Notes: generated by a model from the letters alone, not told the origin. Counted from the first letter of the stretch, positions 35,058 through 47,292 are shown. The stretch is 64,000 nt of DNA from Phoronis australis (GCA_002633005.1 NMRA01000275.1:333827-397826), one strand, 5' to 3'. Numbers and translations are program-made.

Positions 35058-38000
35058 TCACAAATCCAATCTGTCCGGTGCCTTAGTAACACGAGTGGAC
35101 CTGCGCAATGACACCTGTTCAGGTGACACAGGTGCAGAGTATGAAAATCCCGAGTCCGAATGCGTGTTTGAATCACTGACTGGTTCAGCTGGTGAATCGC
35201 TAGCCACAACTGATGCCTGGTCCGCAGATATCTGCTCTGAATTAAGTTCAACGCATTCAGGCATAGAAGAATCGTCCGCAATAAGGTGATCAGCATGTAC
35301 GAAACCATAATTGTTTCCATACACTTGCGCTACATATGTCAATGATCCAGTAACCTTGGTGACAACACCTGGAATCCATTTCTCCTTCCTACCGCGTGTT
35401 TGCCGAACGCGCACATGTTGATAATGATTGTACTGTCGCAGTTTAGGTGTTTGACCATCATGAGTGGATTTCTGGCAACTTTGCTTCCTTTCCACAGATT
35501 CCTGTAAGTTCGGTTTCAGCAGGGTGAGCTTAGTGTGTGGAGCACGTTTCAGAAATAGTTCGGCTGGAGTTTTGTCAGTGACAGAATGTGGCGTGTTGCG
35601 ATATGAGAACAACAAGTTCGATAAGCGATGCGACAATGGCAAGCGTGTATTAGATTTGTCCAACATGTCGTTGAAAATCTGCACATATCGTTCCGCCTGT
35701 CCATTACTAGCAGGATGATAAATGGGACTGAACGTGTGCTTGACACCATTCAAGAGCGTAGAAATGTCTCAAATTCTGCGGATCGAAACTGTGGGCCATT
35801 ATCTGACACAAGCTCATAGGGCAAGCCATAAGACGCAAACAGCTGACGTAATTTCACAATCGTGTGAGTTGAAGCCGTTCCCAACATGGGAAACACCTCT
35901 AACAACTTGGAGTGGCTATCCACAACAATAAGATAATCCTTACCATCCTTTTCAGCATAATCGATGAGTACTCGCTGCCAGGGCCTGGTTGTCCATGGCC
36001 ACGGAATCAATGGCGAAGGTTTTTGCATGTTACAAAATCGAGCACAATAACCACATGAACGCACTAAATCCTCAATGTCCTTATCCAGGCCAGGCTACCA
36101 AAAGTAACCCCTGGCGAACGATTTCATCCGCACCATACCGGTATGCAAATCATGGAAATCCAACATAAGTTTAGCTTGAAACTTTTTTTGGTTGGTATAA
36201 TAACTCGATGGCCCCACAAAAAGCAACCATCTTCAAGTGACACTTCATCTCTGCGCACAAAATACGGTTGCAGTTCAATACTATCGACATGATCAGGCCA
36301 GCCATGCGACACAAAATCATATACCCTAGAAAGAATCTGGTCCTTAAGGGTAGAATCATGGATCTCAGATGCCGTTACCGGAATAGAGTCCTCAGTAACA
36401 AAAGTGAATCGAGTAAGTCTCCACTTTAGACGCAGTTTCGGGCTGATCCACGGGAAGACGACTCAATGCATCAGCATTTGCATTCAGAGGTGATCGTTTG
36501 TGCACTATCTCAAAATGGTAACCGGATAACACCAGTGCCCAGCGTTGTAAACGAGCAGCTCCGATCGTTGGAATTCCAGCCTTAGGCCCAAAAATGCGAA
36601 TAAGCGACTCGTGGTCAGTAACAAGAGTGAACATACGACCAAATAAGTACATGTGAAAACGCTTCACACCAAAAATCGTAGCTTTTAAGTCCCTCTTTCT
36701 CCACTTGTGCATAGTTCTTCTCTGCAGAACTAAGTGTTCGCGAAGCGAATGCAGTCGGTTTATCCGAACCATCAGGCATCTTGTGGCTTAAAACCGCTCC
36801 CACGCCATAGGAACAGCTTAGAACAAACGGTCTTCTGGGATCGTAGTGCACTAACTCATGATCACTTAACAGCTGGCGCTTACATTCAACAAACGACTTC
36901 TCGCAGGCATCACTTCAATGCCATTCGACATCCCCATGCAGCAGTGCATGCAAAGGGTGTAACAGAGTAGACAAATTACGAATGAACTTGCCATAATAGT
37001 TCATCATTGCGAGAAACGATTTTAGTTCATCCACATTTTTAGGTCGAGGAACCTGTGAGATAGCCTCCACTTTGTCGGCTGAGGGTCGCACGCCATCCAC
37101 CGACAAGGAGTGTTCGAGAAACTGGATCTCCGACATAGCAAATTTACACTTTGATCTGTACAGCTTTACGTTATATTTGCTGAGACGTGCAAACACCAGT
37201 TCGAGAGTGCGAAGGTGTTGCTCTAGGGAATGGCCTATCACCAAAATGTCGTCGATGAAACATATAACGTTATCAATACCAGACAAAATTTTATCCATTG
37301 TAGCCTGGAAAATGGATGGTGCCGTATTTACTGCAAATGTTAGATGGCGTGGTCGCAACAAATACTTGTGAGTGTTCAAGGTGAGTAAGTCGGAAGAATG
37401 GTCATCTAATCGCAACTGATTAAATGCACCCACCAAATCAAGCGAAGAGAACAAACATGGCGTAGAATCGTCATGTGCCAACTTGGCAAACAAGTCTTGA
37501 GTATTAGGTAACGGATATTTGTCATCCTCCAACTGAGTGTTCAATAATTTGTAATCGCCACAGACGCGAATAATGGGACCGGAGGACTTCACTTTCCTGA
37601 CGTTCACAGTGGGCGACGCCCACTTACTATCTTCCACACGCTCACAACACCACTTTGTTCCATGCAACTGAGCTTGGCCTCCACCGACTCCTGAATTGAA
37701 TATGGAACGGGACGAGCTTTTTGAAATGTGGCTTTTGCATTAGGTTTAAGCCTGATAGACGCAGTGAAGTCTCGGATTCCCTCACCATTATCAATAAACA
37801 GGTTTTTGTACTTTGCGATAAGATCAATATTTTGCGGTTCACAAGATAACTTGAAGAGGGAATTCCAGTTAACTCTCAATTCTCGTTTCCAATTCCTACC
37901 AAAAAGGGAAGGACGGTTTCCTTTAACCACAACGAGAGGGAATTTTCTCGAGGGCTGCTCTTTAAATGTGACTGGCACCTCAATAACACCAAGCAAGGGC

Positions 38001-38155
38001 ACGTTTACTTGATCATACCCGAAAAGAGTAACATTTGGAGGCTCCAGATGAAACTGCGAAAAACTTGCCTTGTAAAGGTCTCCACTGATGGTGGTACGTG
38101 CAGCGCCAGAGTCTACTTCCATAGAAATGTCATGGCCAGCAACATTTACAGTTTA
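35058..38155 (-). pseudogene. Ty3/gypsy retrotransposon A: protease-RT-RNase H-integrase, broken
   Basis: Reading leftward: aspartic protease (VDSGA near 38110), reverse transcriptase (~37640-36990, FSSLDLVGAFNQL and catalytic FIDDI), RNase H (36851-36430), HHCC zinc region (36340-36050), integrase core (36010-35640; DYAEKDG, VSDNGPQF, NGQAERY supply D, D, E), and a basic C-terminal tail ending in a PDRLDL-type motif at 35058. At least four breaks split it: frameshifts near 37640, 36680 and 35750, and a stop replacing a Trp in the HHCC region near 36100. No gag or 5' LTR is joined to it; the sequence upstream of the protease belongs to element B. Confidence 0.85.
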
Positions 38156-38182
38156 GAACTAATAGTCCGCACATGAAGTATA

Positions 38183-39310
38183 CTAAGCTGCAACATAGTC
38201 CTTTAAGTAGGACGGTGGTCGTTGGTGACGAACAGGTATGTTGGGAACATGTGTTGTAGAATCACAATACATCAACGCGGGTTGGTGCCGAAGACAGAGG
38301 ATTGCCCGATACAGTGGATGGAGGCTCATAGGACTTGTGGAGGTGCACTCTATTGCGTGACGTAGCATCCGTTAGGGGTTTGCACTTCATAAGATTAGTC
38401 ACCAAGTCACTTTGTCACAAATCCTTTCTTCCACTCGTTGATGCCAAGTTGACTTGGTTGAATTCACACTGAGTCACCTTCCAGAAACTAATTAGGTAGG
38501 TCCTTGGCGTGTTGATTGCAACGTTGAGCTAATTGTAAACGGGCCATTTCATCCATTTTGTAACTGTCGCTGTAATACGAGTGTGATGCCTCACCACGTG
38601 GAGCTTAGACAGTCTGGCTGTGACAGGCACCAGAGATCGTGTGCGACGACCAAGTAAGCGTTGAGCTGGGCTACTACCCACATCTAATATTACGTGACTC
38701 CAGAAATAGGAATTCGTCTGAGATCTCTTACACTTGCGAAGTAAAGTCTTGGCTGCCTTGACCGCTGACTCGATCTTTCCGTTTAACTGTGAGTGTTTTG
38801 GGGAATTCATGTTGGGTACAATCCCACTTGTGTATGAAAGGTCGGAATTCCATGCTTTTTTCCTGGATCTGACATGATCACAGAAAGAATTCCATAACTA
38901 GCAAAATGTGGTTTTATCTTCTTAATGATGGCAGACACAGAAAATGAAGGAAGACGATCCACTTCCCAGAAGTTAAAAGTAGTAATCAACAAGAATGTGA
39001 TAGTCCTCACCATCAAGGGAAAATATATCCATGCACACCTTTTCCCAGTGACGAGAAAGGGTATCGAGTGAGTGCAGGAATCCCTTTGGCTGTGCCCTCT
39101 CGTAAGTTCTGTATGCATCACACTGTTGAATGAGCTGTTTTATTTCGACAGTCATCCCAGGCCAGTATAAGCATTCTCGTGCTCTATGTAAAGTACTTTC
39201 AACATCGAAGTGTGGCTCATGAAGGAGATTCTTCATTTCAGCCCGCATGCAGAAGGGACATTAACTCTCTCACCCCGGAAAATCAGTCCATCACTCAGAG
39301 AGTACCCATA
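38183..39310 (-). pseudogene. Gypsy integrase fragment B
   Basis: Starts with an HHCC domain at ~39290-39120 (HEPHFDVESTLHRARECLYW), then core pieces (MDIFSLDGEDY, then a degraded SDPGKKHG where SDNGPQF is expected), an SAVKAAKTLLRK segment at ~38780, and a tail ending PPSYLKDYV at 38190. Several frameshifts are present. It is a different lineage from element A and abuts A's protease, so both breakpoints are close to 38155-38185. No LTR assigned. Confidence 0.7.
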
Positions 39311-39700
39311 GGTGGCAGCACCTTACAGACCGTACAACACCACTCTGTTAGATTTAAAATCTTCCAAGTGTTCCTTCAATATTAAAGAATTATCGCATTT
39401 AGCAAATCTTGATGCAAGATTTCAGCATGCAAGTGACATCAAAACCGTGGAAATATATGTTGAGATCTGTCATTGACGATTGGGTGTTTTTCATTGTTAA
39501 CATTGATAATCCCAGATTAGATTCAAGTCAGTTTTTCAAAGACAAACAACTGCCATTTTTGAGGAAGTCACTTGAAATCTATTTTTCAGACAATAGAGAG
39601 CGTACATCAAACAACACGCCATCTAGCGGTCGCAATACATAATCTATTACACCCTTCCCCTCAAGCTTGGAAAACTTAACTAAAGGAACAACACACAGTT

Positions 39701-41883
39701 TTACAAGTTCAACCTGTCCGGGGGCTTAACATTTCTGAGCGAACGTCTAGGAGCCGGTACTGGCAGAGCTTCCGGAACAGGCACAGATGCTGAGGGTGAT
39801 TCCACGACATCCCTGTTAGATTCGGGAACAATGGGTGAACTCAACATATCATCAGGGCTTGTCGCTGAATCAGGCTCATTAACATTAGGCACAGGTTCAA
39901 TGTTACAATATCATTACCAGAAGACAAATCATCAGTTACTTTAATCTACACTTCTATCATGCAAACTGGGAGATGTACAATCTAGCTGCATCTGGTCAAC
40001 ATGACGTCTAAATATTCGTCATTGTCAGATTTCACCAAATACATGCGAGACCCTAAACTTTCCATAATGATACCTGGCAACTTATTAGGGCCAACACCAA
40101 AGTTTTGAAACAGAACCTTATCACCAATCTCAAATACACGTAATTTACCAGATTTGTGATTTTCACATTGAACAGCTTTAGTTTTGACTCGGCTAGTAAA
40201 ATCAGGTTTCACTCTGCTTAAAGCAGTCGTTAATCTACGATTCATAAGCAACTCTGCGGGTGTAACTCCCGTCACAGAATGTGGTCTTGTCCTGTTGCTC
40301 AGTAAAACCCGTGACAAACGTGTTTCGAGCAACCCTTCAGTGACACGTTTCAAACCGTTCTTGATAATCTGCACTGCCCTTTCTGCAGCGCCGTTCGATG
40401 CAGGCTAGTGACATGCTTACAAGAAAACCTTGGAATGTCTTACTAATAAATGCACTACCATTATCTGAAACAATGGTATCGGGCAAACCATTGTTTGCAA
40501 AAATACGACGTAATTTCTCAATGGTTAACTCAGCAGTAATGCTGCTCATGGTACATGACTCAATCCATTTAGAGTAGGCATCAATGACTATGAGAAAATA
40601 TGTACCCAAAAATGGTCCAGCAAAATCAATATGAAGCCTTTCCCAAGGTGCGGTAGGGAACTGCCACATATACAATGGTGCCTCAGCAGGTTTCTTACTC
40701 AACATTTGACAAGTTTTATATTTCTTAACAACATCACTCAATGCTGAATCAAAACCAGGCAACCAAACATAGTTTCTACTCAAAGATTTCATAGCACAAA
40801 TACCAGGATGTGCGTCATGTAACTCATCTAAAATCCTAACACAACCTTGCGGAGGAATAGTCACACGTGATCCCCACAAAACTAAGTTGTCTTGTACACT
40901 TAGTTCAAGCTTCCTGCTTACATATGGTGTCAAATCATCAAGTAACTCAGTAGATAACACAGGGTCACGACTTGTCCAAAGTCTCAATTGCGATGCAGAT
41001 ACAGGAGATTCACTCTTTTGCAATGTTTGCATCAACAAAACCAGATCACCAGGGGTAGGAGTGTTTACCTCCTGAAACGGCAATGGCAATCTACTGAGAG
41101 CATCTGCAACACAATTGGTTGATCCCTTACGATTACGAATACAATAATCATAACCTGACGACGTCAAGGCCCAACGCTGCATTCTGGCTGACGCCATAGG
41201 AGGTATAGATTTTGTGTCATGTAAAAGGGTTAGAAGGGGTTTGTGATCTATTTCTAGTGTGAATTTACAACCCCAAACATACTGGTGCATTTTCTTAACA
41301 GCAAAAACACAAGCTAGACCCTCCTTGTCAACCATCCCATAGTTTCGTTAGGCCTTGTCAAGAGATCTAGATGCATAGGCAATAGGCGATTCAGTTCCAT
41401 CAGGGTTTATGTGAGACAAAGTGCAACTTAAACCATACGAAGACGCATCGCACGACAGTAGTAATGGTTTATCAGGGTCATAATGAACTTACAATGGAGA
41501 TGAAAACAACAGTTCCTTCGCACCATCTGGCTCATCACCAGTGAATACTTAGGGTTAGCCGCAATATAATCACGGATTGACTCTGTGGGCTTTTGTATCT
41601 TTTTCATGAATCGGAAATGTTCCATAATCACCACCGGTTTTGGGGAGTAATGTTCTTTCAGTGCAGCGACGCATTGTTGAAACGTTTTGTCCTTAGGGGC
41701 TGCCAGAGACACCAATGAGTTCAACAGATCATAAGCCGTTTCACTGATAACGGCTAAAAAACAAGTAACATGTTTTCCGGAGGGCAAATCATTTGCCTCG
41801 AAATACGCCTCCAATTGTTCAATGTATGAATCAAAGTTAGTTGGTTCTGTTAATGGAGATATTGATCCTATTAAAGACGACAT
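39701..41883 (-). pseudogene. Coding remains of gypsy element C: gag fused to RNase H-integrase
   Basis: A gag capsid-like frame starts at 41883 (MSSLIGSISPLTEP) about 20 bp after the LTR and runs to ~41550. It then joins directly to RNase H ([17 protein letters not shown], ~41480), which shows a stop at ~41345. An integrase of about 330 codons follows (41335-40337), with a C-terminal tail to 39701 ending PPDRLNL. HHCC is degraded; core motifs are HIDFAGPF and VSDNGSAF. About 500 codons of protease and RT have been deleted cleanly, so it could not have moved by itself after that deletion. Confidence 0.8.
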
Positions 41884-41959
41884 TTTTCGACTTCGTCGCC
41901 TACTGTTAACGTTGATGAACCCAGATTCAATTCGAGTCAGTTCTTCAAAGACAAACAAC

Positions 41960-42561
41960 TGTAAGGTGTTCTGTTATACCAATAAAGTCATATATCCAGT
42001 ATATTAATACGTTTATTATGGAGAGCACAAATACACTACTTATCAGATCGAGCTGTAGCCATTAGCGGAAGTAGGTCAAGTTCAATGTTACTTCCAAATA
42101 ACAACATTACTTAACTAACACATGACATCTCCCGTCTTCAAAAGAAAAACAAAAGAATATTCAACTACACTAAACTAATTGAAAAGTTTACGAAATAACA
42201 AAGTCCTTGAAGCATCTGGGTAGCTTGATTTGTCGTTTAGGTGTGCCACCTGTAGACTCGGGCTGCAGTGGTTGGTTGGTTTGTTGAATAAGGCGTCCGC
42301 CGGGGGTTTCCAAGTTTCAATCGGGTGGCAACGTTGGTGGTGGGAGTTTTGGTTCACTAGATGAAGTCTCCGGCTGTGGGGACGGCTTTGATGCAGGACA
42401 ATCTTTCGAGTCTGGATCCAGACGCTGGGGTATCAGGCTTGGCTTTATATGCACGCGGTTTATTGAGTACTTAATACCGGCAGTGTCTTTGACAGTATAC
42501 GACCGTTTATCAAGTTCAATGTGGCTTCCAAATAACAACATTACTTAACTAACACATGACA
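41960..42561 (-). mobile_element. LTR element C' nested inside the LTR of element C, TSD ACAAC
   Basis: 602 bp flanked by ACAAC (41955-41959 and 42562-42566). The 3' LTR is 41960-42127 (168 bp), preceded on the minus strand by a purine tract GAAGACGGGAGA. The 5' side keeps only about 46 bp of the same LTR (42516-42561, ending AACACATGACA as the other does). Between them are fragments of a pol C-terminal region (frames 42541-42317 and 42357-42175). It is an internally deleted retrotransposon of another gypsy family. Confidence 0.75.
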
Positions 42562-42667
42562 ACAACATCCGTTTTTGAGGAAGTCACTTGAAATCTATTT
42601 TTCAGACAATAGAGAGCGTACATCAAACAACTCGCCATCTAGTGGTCGCAATACATAATCTATTACA

Positions 42668-43012
42668 TTCATTAAATGTGAATTGTGAGAGTCTTAGACG
42701 TCCTCCTACCCAGAGCAGTCCATCTGGGTCAATGTAGAAATCCAATTTCTGCAGAGGACAGTTTCTTGGTTGTTTCTTGCCTTCCGGGAGTGCAGATATC
42801 TTATTTCCGTAACAGGCCTGTTGAGCCGCTTTGATGACGATTGTCTTGGCCTGCGAGAGACTGTCGACATCTGGGATACATAAGTGCCATCCTTTTGCAT
42901 TACAAGGGTTGCCCTTGTCGCGTCTGTAGCATGAGCTAACCTGTATCAGTAAGGCCATCGCCTTCGTTAAAGACTTCCAACTGGTTAAGCGTGTGAATCT
43001 TGTTGAAATATG
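42668..43012 (-). pseudogene. BEL/Pao pol fragment (pre-integrase region), interrupted by element C
   Basis: The frame carries RLTSWKSLTKAMALLIQV and DGLLWVGGRLRLSQF, hallmark segments between RNase H and integrase of BEL/Pao elements. It stops at the TTCAT boundary. The expected continuation (KHPIV) occurs in frame immediately beyond element C at ~39490-39477, then becomes unrecognisable. So the Pao copy was there before element C. Confidence 0.75.
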
Positions 43013-43197
43013 TCACTTTTGGTTGCAAAAATGAAACCACAACACATCATGAGAATGACCTAGTCTATTGTGAAAAAGAGACTAACTACAACGAAACAAC
43101 TAATAATGCGGTCGATGTAACGTAGAAGGAACTTAAACTTTCAACATTCCTCAGTTGTTAGTGTTTAAGTTCAAACATAACCAATAAAATAGTTTCT

Positions 43198-44160
43198 CTA
43201 AGTTCTCAATGCTGGTATGATAAAGTATCCGGACAGTACCGTTGGCCTTTTATACTCCTTCTCAAGTCCAAATATGTACTCATCAAACACAACATCACGA
43301 GTAAGAATGGCTCGATCACGAGTTATATCATACACACGATATGCCTTACTATCAGGTGCATAACCCTGAAAGATGGTCTTTCTAGATTTTGAATCAAACT
43401 TAGAATGTTCGTCCTTAGGGACATGTGTATATGCTCTGCAGCCAAAAACACATAGAGTATCAACACTCAGTTTTTCACCCATCAAGGCCTCAAATGGAGT
43501 TTGACCATTTGCTGCCTTCGTAGGACTTCAGTTTCGCAAATAGGTAGCAGTGGAGATTGCCTCTGCCCAAAATTTCTGGGGCAAAAGCAATTCAGCAAGC
43601 ATTGAGCGTGCAGTTTCGACAAGGGTGCGATTCATTCTTTCGGCAACTTCGTTTTGCTCTGGTGTTTTCGGAACAGTAATTTGGTGTCTGATTCCCTCTC
43701 GATTGTCTGAGGTACTGTTCAAACTGCTTTGAAATGTACTCTCCTCCATTGTCAGATCTAAGAGTTTTGAGTTTCTTGTTGAGGATGAGGCCATTGTGTT
43801 CGGATTTGCTGTGGATTTATTTGCCAGTATAAAGAAGTGAATACAACACCTCTCGTGGGTTAATAGGAAGTGTCCTTCTTAATTATCTCCAAAACAAAAG
43901 AGAACATACAATCAACTACACTAGAGAACAATAGATGGCACCACATGACAGACACAGCTCATCATCTGACCAGTAAGATTCTCAGCCATAGCCTTCCATT
44001 CTAAAAAGGTATCGAATACCTGATCCTTACGCTTGGTGATGTACACCCAAGTATACCAGGAATAATCATCGACAAATGTCAGAAAGTATTCACAACCACT
44101 GAGGGAAGCTGTGCACATTTTACCACAAACATCAGTGTGCACAAGTCCCAGAGGGACATT
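43198..44160 (-). pseudogene. Ty1/copia integrase fragment
   Basis: Leftward: LVHTDVCGKM and YFLTFVDDYSWYTWVY (44155-43930), an interruption of ~110 bp (43800-43920) of unrelated, LTR-like sequence, then TLRSDNGGEYISKQFEQYL and VPKTPEQNEVAERMNRTLVE (43790-43530). Last comes the C-terminal FGCRAYTHVPKDEHSKFDSK (43485-43198). D, D and E residues are present but frames are shifted. No copia RT, gag or LTR pair is recognisable. The left flank 43013-43197 is unassigned. Confidence 0.8.
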
Positions 44161-44164
44161 ACTA

Positions 44165-45430
44165 CGATGGGCCTTGTCAGCAAAGTCTGTACGAAATGTG
44201 AGTGTATCATTATTGACATCCCAGCTCACACCAAGACTGCACTGTACTGGCATGGAGTTGCTGCTTAAGTCGAGATTCTTGGGGTCTTTGGCCAAATCTT
44301 TTGTAGGAAAGGCCTTCAACACGTCTTCACTGTTTGAGGCGGTCTTATGGAGGTGAAGTTTCCCTTCCGTGATTAGAGCTTACTGTGTCCTTTTAAGCAA
44401 GCTGACTGTTGCCTGGGGTGTCGGAAGTGACACTAATCCGTCGTCAACGTAGAAGTTGTGATCGACGAACTTCTTTATGTCAGATTCATACAAAGATTCG
44501 GCTCTCTGTGCCGTGAGCCTCAGCCCATAAGTCGCAATAGCAGGAGATGGAGTGTTACCGAAAACGTGGGCACTCATGCATACTCTATGAGGTCTTTAAA
44601 TAGATCACCGTCCCTGTACCAGAAGAAATGTAGGAGGTTTCTGTGTTGTTCATTTACTTAAAAATTGTAAAACATTTGCTGTATGTCAGCTGTCATTGCT
44701 GCGGCTTGCTGTCAGAATCTCAGTAGTACACCAAGTAGGCTGTTGGTGAAGTCGGGGCTTTTGAGGAGGACATCGTTTAAAGACATGCCGTTATGCCATG
44801 CAGACGAATCAAAAACACCTCGTATTTGGTCTGGCTTCTTTGGATGGTAAGCGCCAAACAATGGCAGGTACCAACATTCTTCATTCTCTAACAGAGGTGG
44901 TGCAACTTCGGCATGACCTGCTCCAATGACAGTTTTCATAGACGTCACAAAGTGTTCTCTTTTCTTCAGGTCTTTGCGAAGGCTGTGATCAAGGACCTTG
45001 GCAAGTTTCCAGGCCTGTGATCTATTTTTCGGTAGAGTGGGTCACTGAGTCTTGAAGGGAGGGGAGCTATCCAGTGACCATCTCCATTCTTCCTGAAGTT
45101 TGTGCTTACAGTGCTCAGGAATTCGCGATCCTCAACTGATTTTCCCGGCTTCTCGTCCTGTGTCGTTGTCTCGAAAACATTCCTTCCAAGTAAACCATCC
45201 GATATCATGGGAGCTTCCACAGCCTGTTTTTTGATGGTGAACGCATTTGGGCATGGTTAAGACAACGACGGACGCCGGTTGCTTAAGATGAATGTCTTGT
45301 TGGCCACAATATTTTCTCAAGCAGCTCGGCACTCTTTGTCCTTGCCAGGAACTCCAACAGGGCGTCTGTTACTGAGTCGTATCTATTGACAAGTACATTT
45401 ATAGCATTTTGGATTTCTTGAAGCTTAGTC
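44165..45430 (-). pseudogene. BEL/Pao fragment: gag N-terminal piece fused to protease-RT
   Basis: 45430-45285 encodes a coiled-coil gag segment (RYDSVTDALLEFLARTKS) resembling the start of the Pao gag at 47130. It runs into a protease/RT region: EKPGKSVEDREFLSTV (~45140), WYLPLFGAYHPKK and RGVFDSSAW (~44850), FYVDDGLVSLPTPQ with YVDD catalytic residues (~44440), and a thumb NLDLSSNSMPVQCSLGVSW (~44250). Stops occur near 45245 and between 44700 and 44580. The left end joins copia integrase in the same open frame. Confidence 0.8.
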
Positions 45431-46160
45431 ATGCGAATGTGTCCGGTTTTCGAGCATTTGTGGCACTTCGCGTCCTTGAACGGACAATTATCTTTTGTGT
45501 GATTGTCTCTAAAGCAACGCAAGCGAGGCGATTTCTCTGAATTGTTCATATGCAGGTTTCCAGCCTTTGTGACGAATAGAATGCGCAGTTTCTCCATTTG
45601 GGGTAGAAGCTTGCAGGGTTTTGCTGTCAATATTGTCTTGTTCCTGTGCCAGTGCAAGTTTACAAGCCGTTTCCCAATTGAGTGAATCTCCCTTTACGAG
45701 CAACTTGGCCTGCATAGTTTGTTCATTCAACCCTGACACAAATGTGTCCCTGAGACTGTTCTCTAGTTCATCACCATAGGAATAATTTTTAGATAATTTT
45801 TGTAGTGCCAAATATAGTCACTAATGGTCTCACCTTTCATATGTTTACGATTTCAAAATTTGATGCGATAAGCGACAACACTCTTAGTTGTTTCGTAGTA
45901 TTTCGTCAGAATGGCCATAATATGTCCACAAAACTTTTGTCCGTTGGATGTCTTGGAAGGCATTGATTGTAAACAATTTCAAAAGCTGCGGGACCGATCA
46001 GCATGAGAAAGACATTCACCTTCTTGTCATGGGCAATGTCATTGGCCAACATATAAATCTCAGTTCTCTGTAGGTACATGGACCATTTCCCCGTTAAAGG
46101 GTCAAACTCTCCAATGTCAAAGTGTCCAATGTAATTTCTGGTGGCGTTGCCAGCCGCCAT
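45431..46160 (-). pseudogene. Gypsy gag H with CCHC zinc knuckle
   Basis: ATG at 46160 (MAAGNATRNYIGHFDIGEFD), a capsid-like region broken by frameshifts near 45905-45815, then LRDTFVSGLNEQTMQAKLLV, and a zinc knuckle at ~45510-45435 (CRDNHTKDNCPF, KCHKCSKTGHI). It stops being gypsy right after the knuckle, where Pao gag sequence follows. Its pol is missing. Confidence 0.75.
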
Positions 46161-46303
46161 ATTGGATTTATATGAGGTCAAATTTTATGCTTCTTTATCG
46201 AATATTTTGCTAACTGCAAGTCCTTTCACTGGAATTCACCATCCTGGTTAATCCTGAATGTATTTTTAACATATCTTCGCAAAAACAGTCCTTGTCTCCA
46301 AAT

Positions 46304-46432
46304 TGTGACGTTTTTAACGACGAGCCAGAGAACAAAGAAACACACCTCGTTCAGCAAACAACTAACTTTATTCTAAACCAGTAGGTTTCACCACTGTACG
46401 GTGTATACATATGAGAATGGCAATATCCCACA
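46304..46432 (-). mobile_element. Candidate 5' LTR of gypsy H
   Basis: 129 bp with minus-strand TGTGGGATATTGCC at the start and AACGTCACA at the end. It is followed by TTTGGAGACAAGG as a possible primer site and, about 140 bp on, by the gag ATG. It interrupts the Pao gag at 46438. The flanking TTGAC (46433-46437) recurs at 45389-45393, a possible but unproven target duplication. Confidence 0.5.
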
Positions 46433-46437
46433 TTGAC

Positions 46438-47243
46438 TTAGTAGTAGCATTGTGTTTGTGGACGCAGTCCACCATATTTTCTCTCAAGAGTGTCTTTCGC
46501 TGCTTCATAAGCCAACGCTGAATGGCCTAGGCTTTCGATGATTTTCAGTGGATCCCCAGACAGGTACTTTTTGAGCTGCAACAGCTTGAAATCAGCGGTC
46601 TGTGGCGCTCTGTCTACACAAGCCATGAACGCTGCCTTCCAGCCACCACATGTTTTGTTGTCGCCATTAAAAGTCAGGATGGACACCCTTGTCAGTTGGT
46701 TCCACATATCTCTACCTATTTCATCGTCAGCGAGACCGTCATACAGTTGGGTACCTTCAGTAGCTGTAAAAGGGCCTTGGTATAGACGGGATGAAACCTC
46801 CGGCAAGGGGGAGATGTGTTGTGTTTTGCTTTATTTTCAACTTTAACAGCGTTTTGTGGGGACTGGGAATCATAATGTTCTGCTTTGTCAACAACCGATC
46901 TAGTTTCACTAGCGCATGTCTTGAACTGGCTCTCCGCCCTGTCAAATTCTTCTTCAATTTTTTCAGTCTCTTTGCTTATTTTGTCTACGTTTGCATGATC
47001 ACCGCTTTTGGCATACAAGTCTGACAGGCGGGCCAGGACGTCTGTTACGCTCTCATATGTGTCTAGGAGATGATTTTTCAGTGTTTTGAGTTCACTAAAG
47101 TTTGTCTCGGTGTCATACAAAGAGTCTAACAACTGATAGCGGCATCTGGTAAATAGTGATTAACATTTGGCTTTCGCCATTTTTAGCTGGGTGATCTCTT
47201 CGTCGGAATCTGCCGGAACATAGGTCTGGTGCTTACGACCCAT
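46438..47243 (-). pseudogene. BEL/Pao gag (DUF1759-type)
   Basis: ATG at 47243 (MGRKHQTYVPADSDEE), a stop and frameshift near 47165-47140, then a coiled coil (TYESVTDVLARLSDLYAKS), an acidic linker, and the DUF1759 region (SILTFNGDNKTCGGWKAAFM, LQLKKYLSGDPLKIIESLGH, LERKYGG). It is cut by the gypsy LTR at 46432. The adjacent tRNA primer site at 47277-47292 supports this being a true gag 5' end. Confidence 0.8.
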
Positions 47244-47276
47244 CTTAATTCGTCCACAGTTCTTTTAACGTTGTAA

Positions 47277-47292
47277 CCTTGCTCTGCTACCA
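47277..47292 (-). other. Primer-binding site of the Pao element
   Basis: The minus strand reads TGGTAGCAGAGCAAGG, a typical tRNA-complementary primer site beginning TGG. It lies about 35 bp upstream of the gag ATG at 47243. Confidence 0.55.

Larger units (their letters stand above)
39495..42667 (-). mobile_element. Gypsy element C with both LTRs, TSD TTCAT
   Basis: Lower LTR 39495-39651 (157 bp, TG...CA on the minus strand). The upper LTR lies at 41904-42667 and is interrupted by a nested element at 41960-42561. The flanks are TTCAT at 39490-39494 and TTCAT at 42668-42672, a 5-bp target duplication, so this is one insertion. Interior: gag from ATG 41883, then RNase H, integrase and tail. Protease and reverse transcriptase are absent. 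It is inserted in a Pao integrase fragment whose frame resumes on the other side. Confidence 0.85.
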
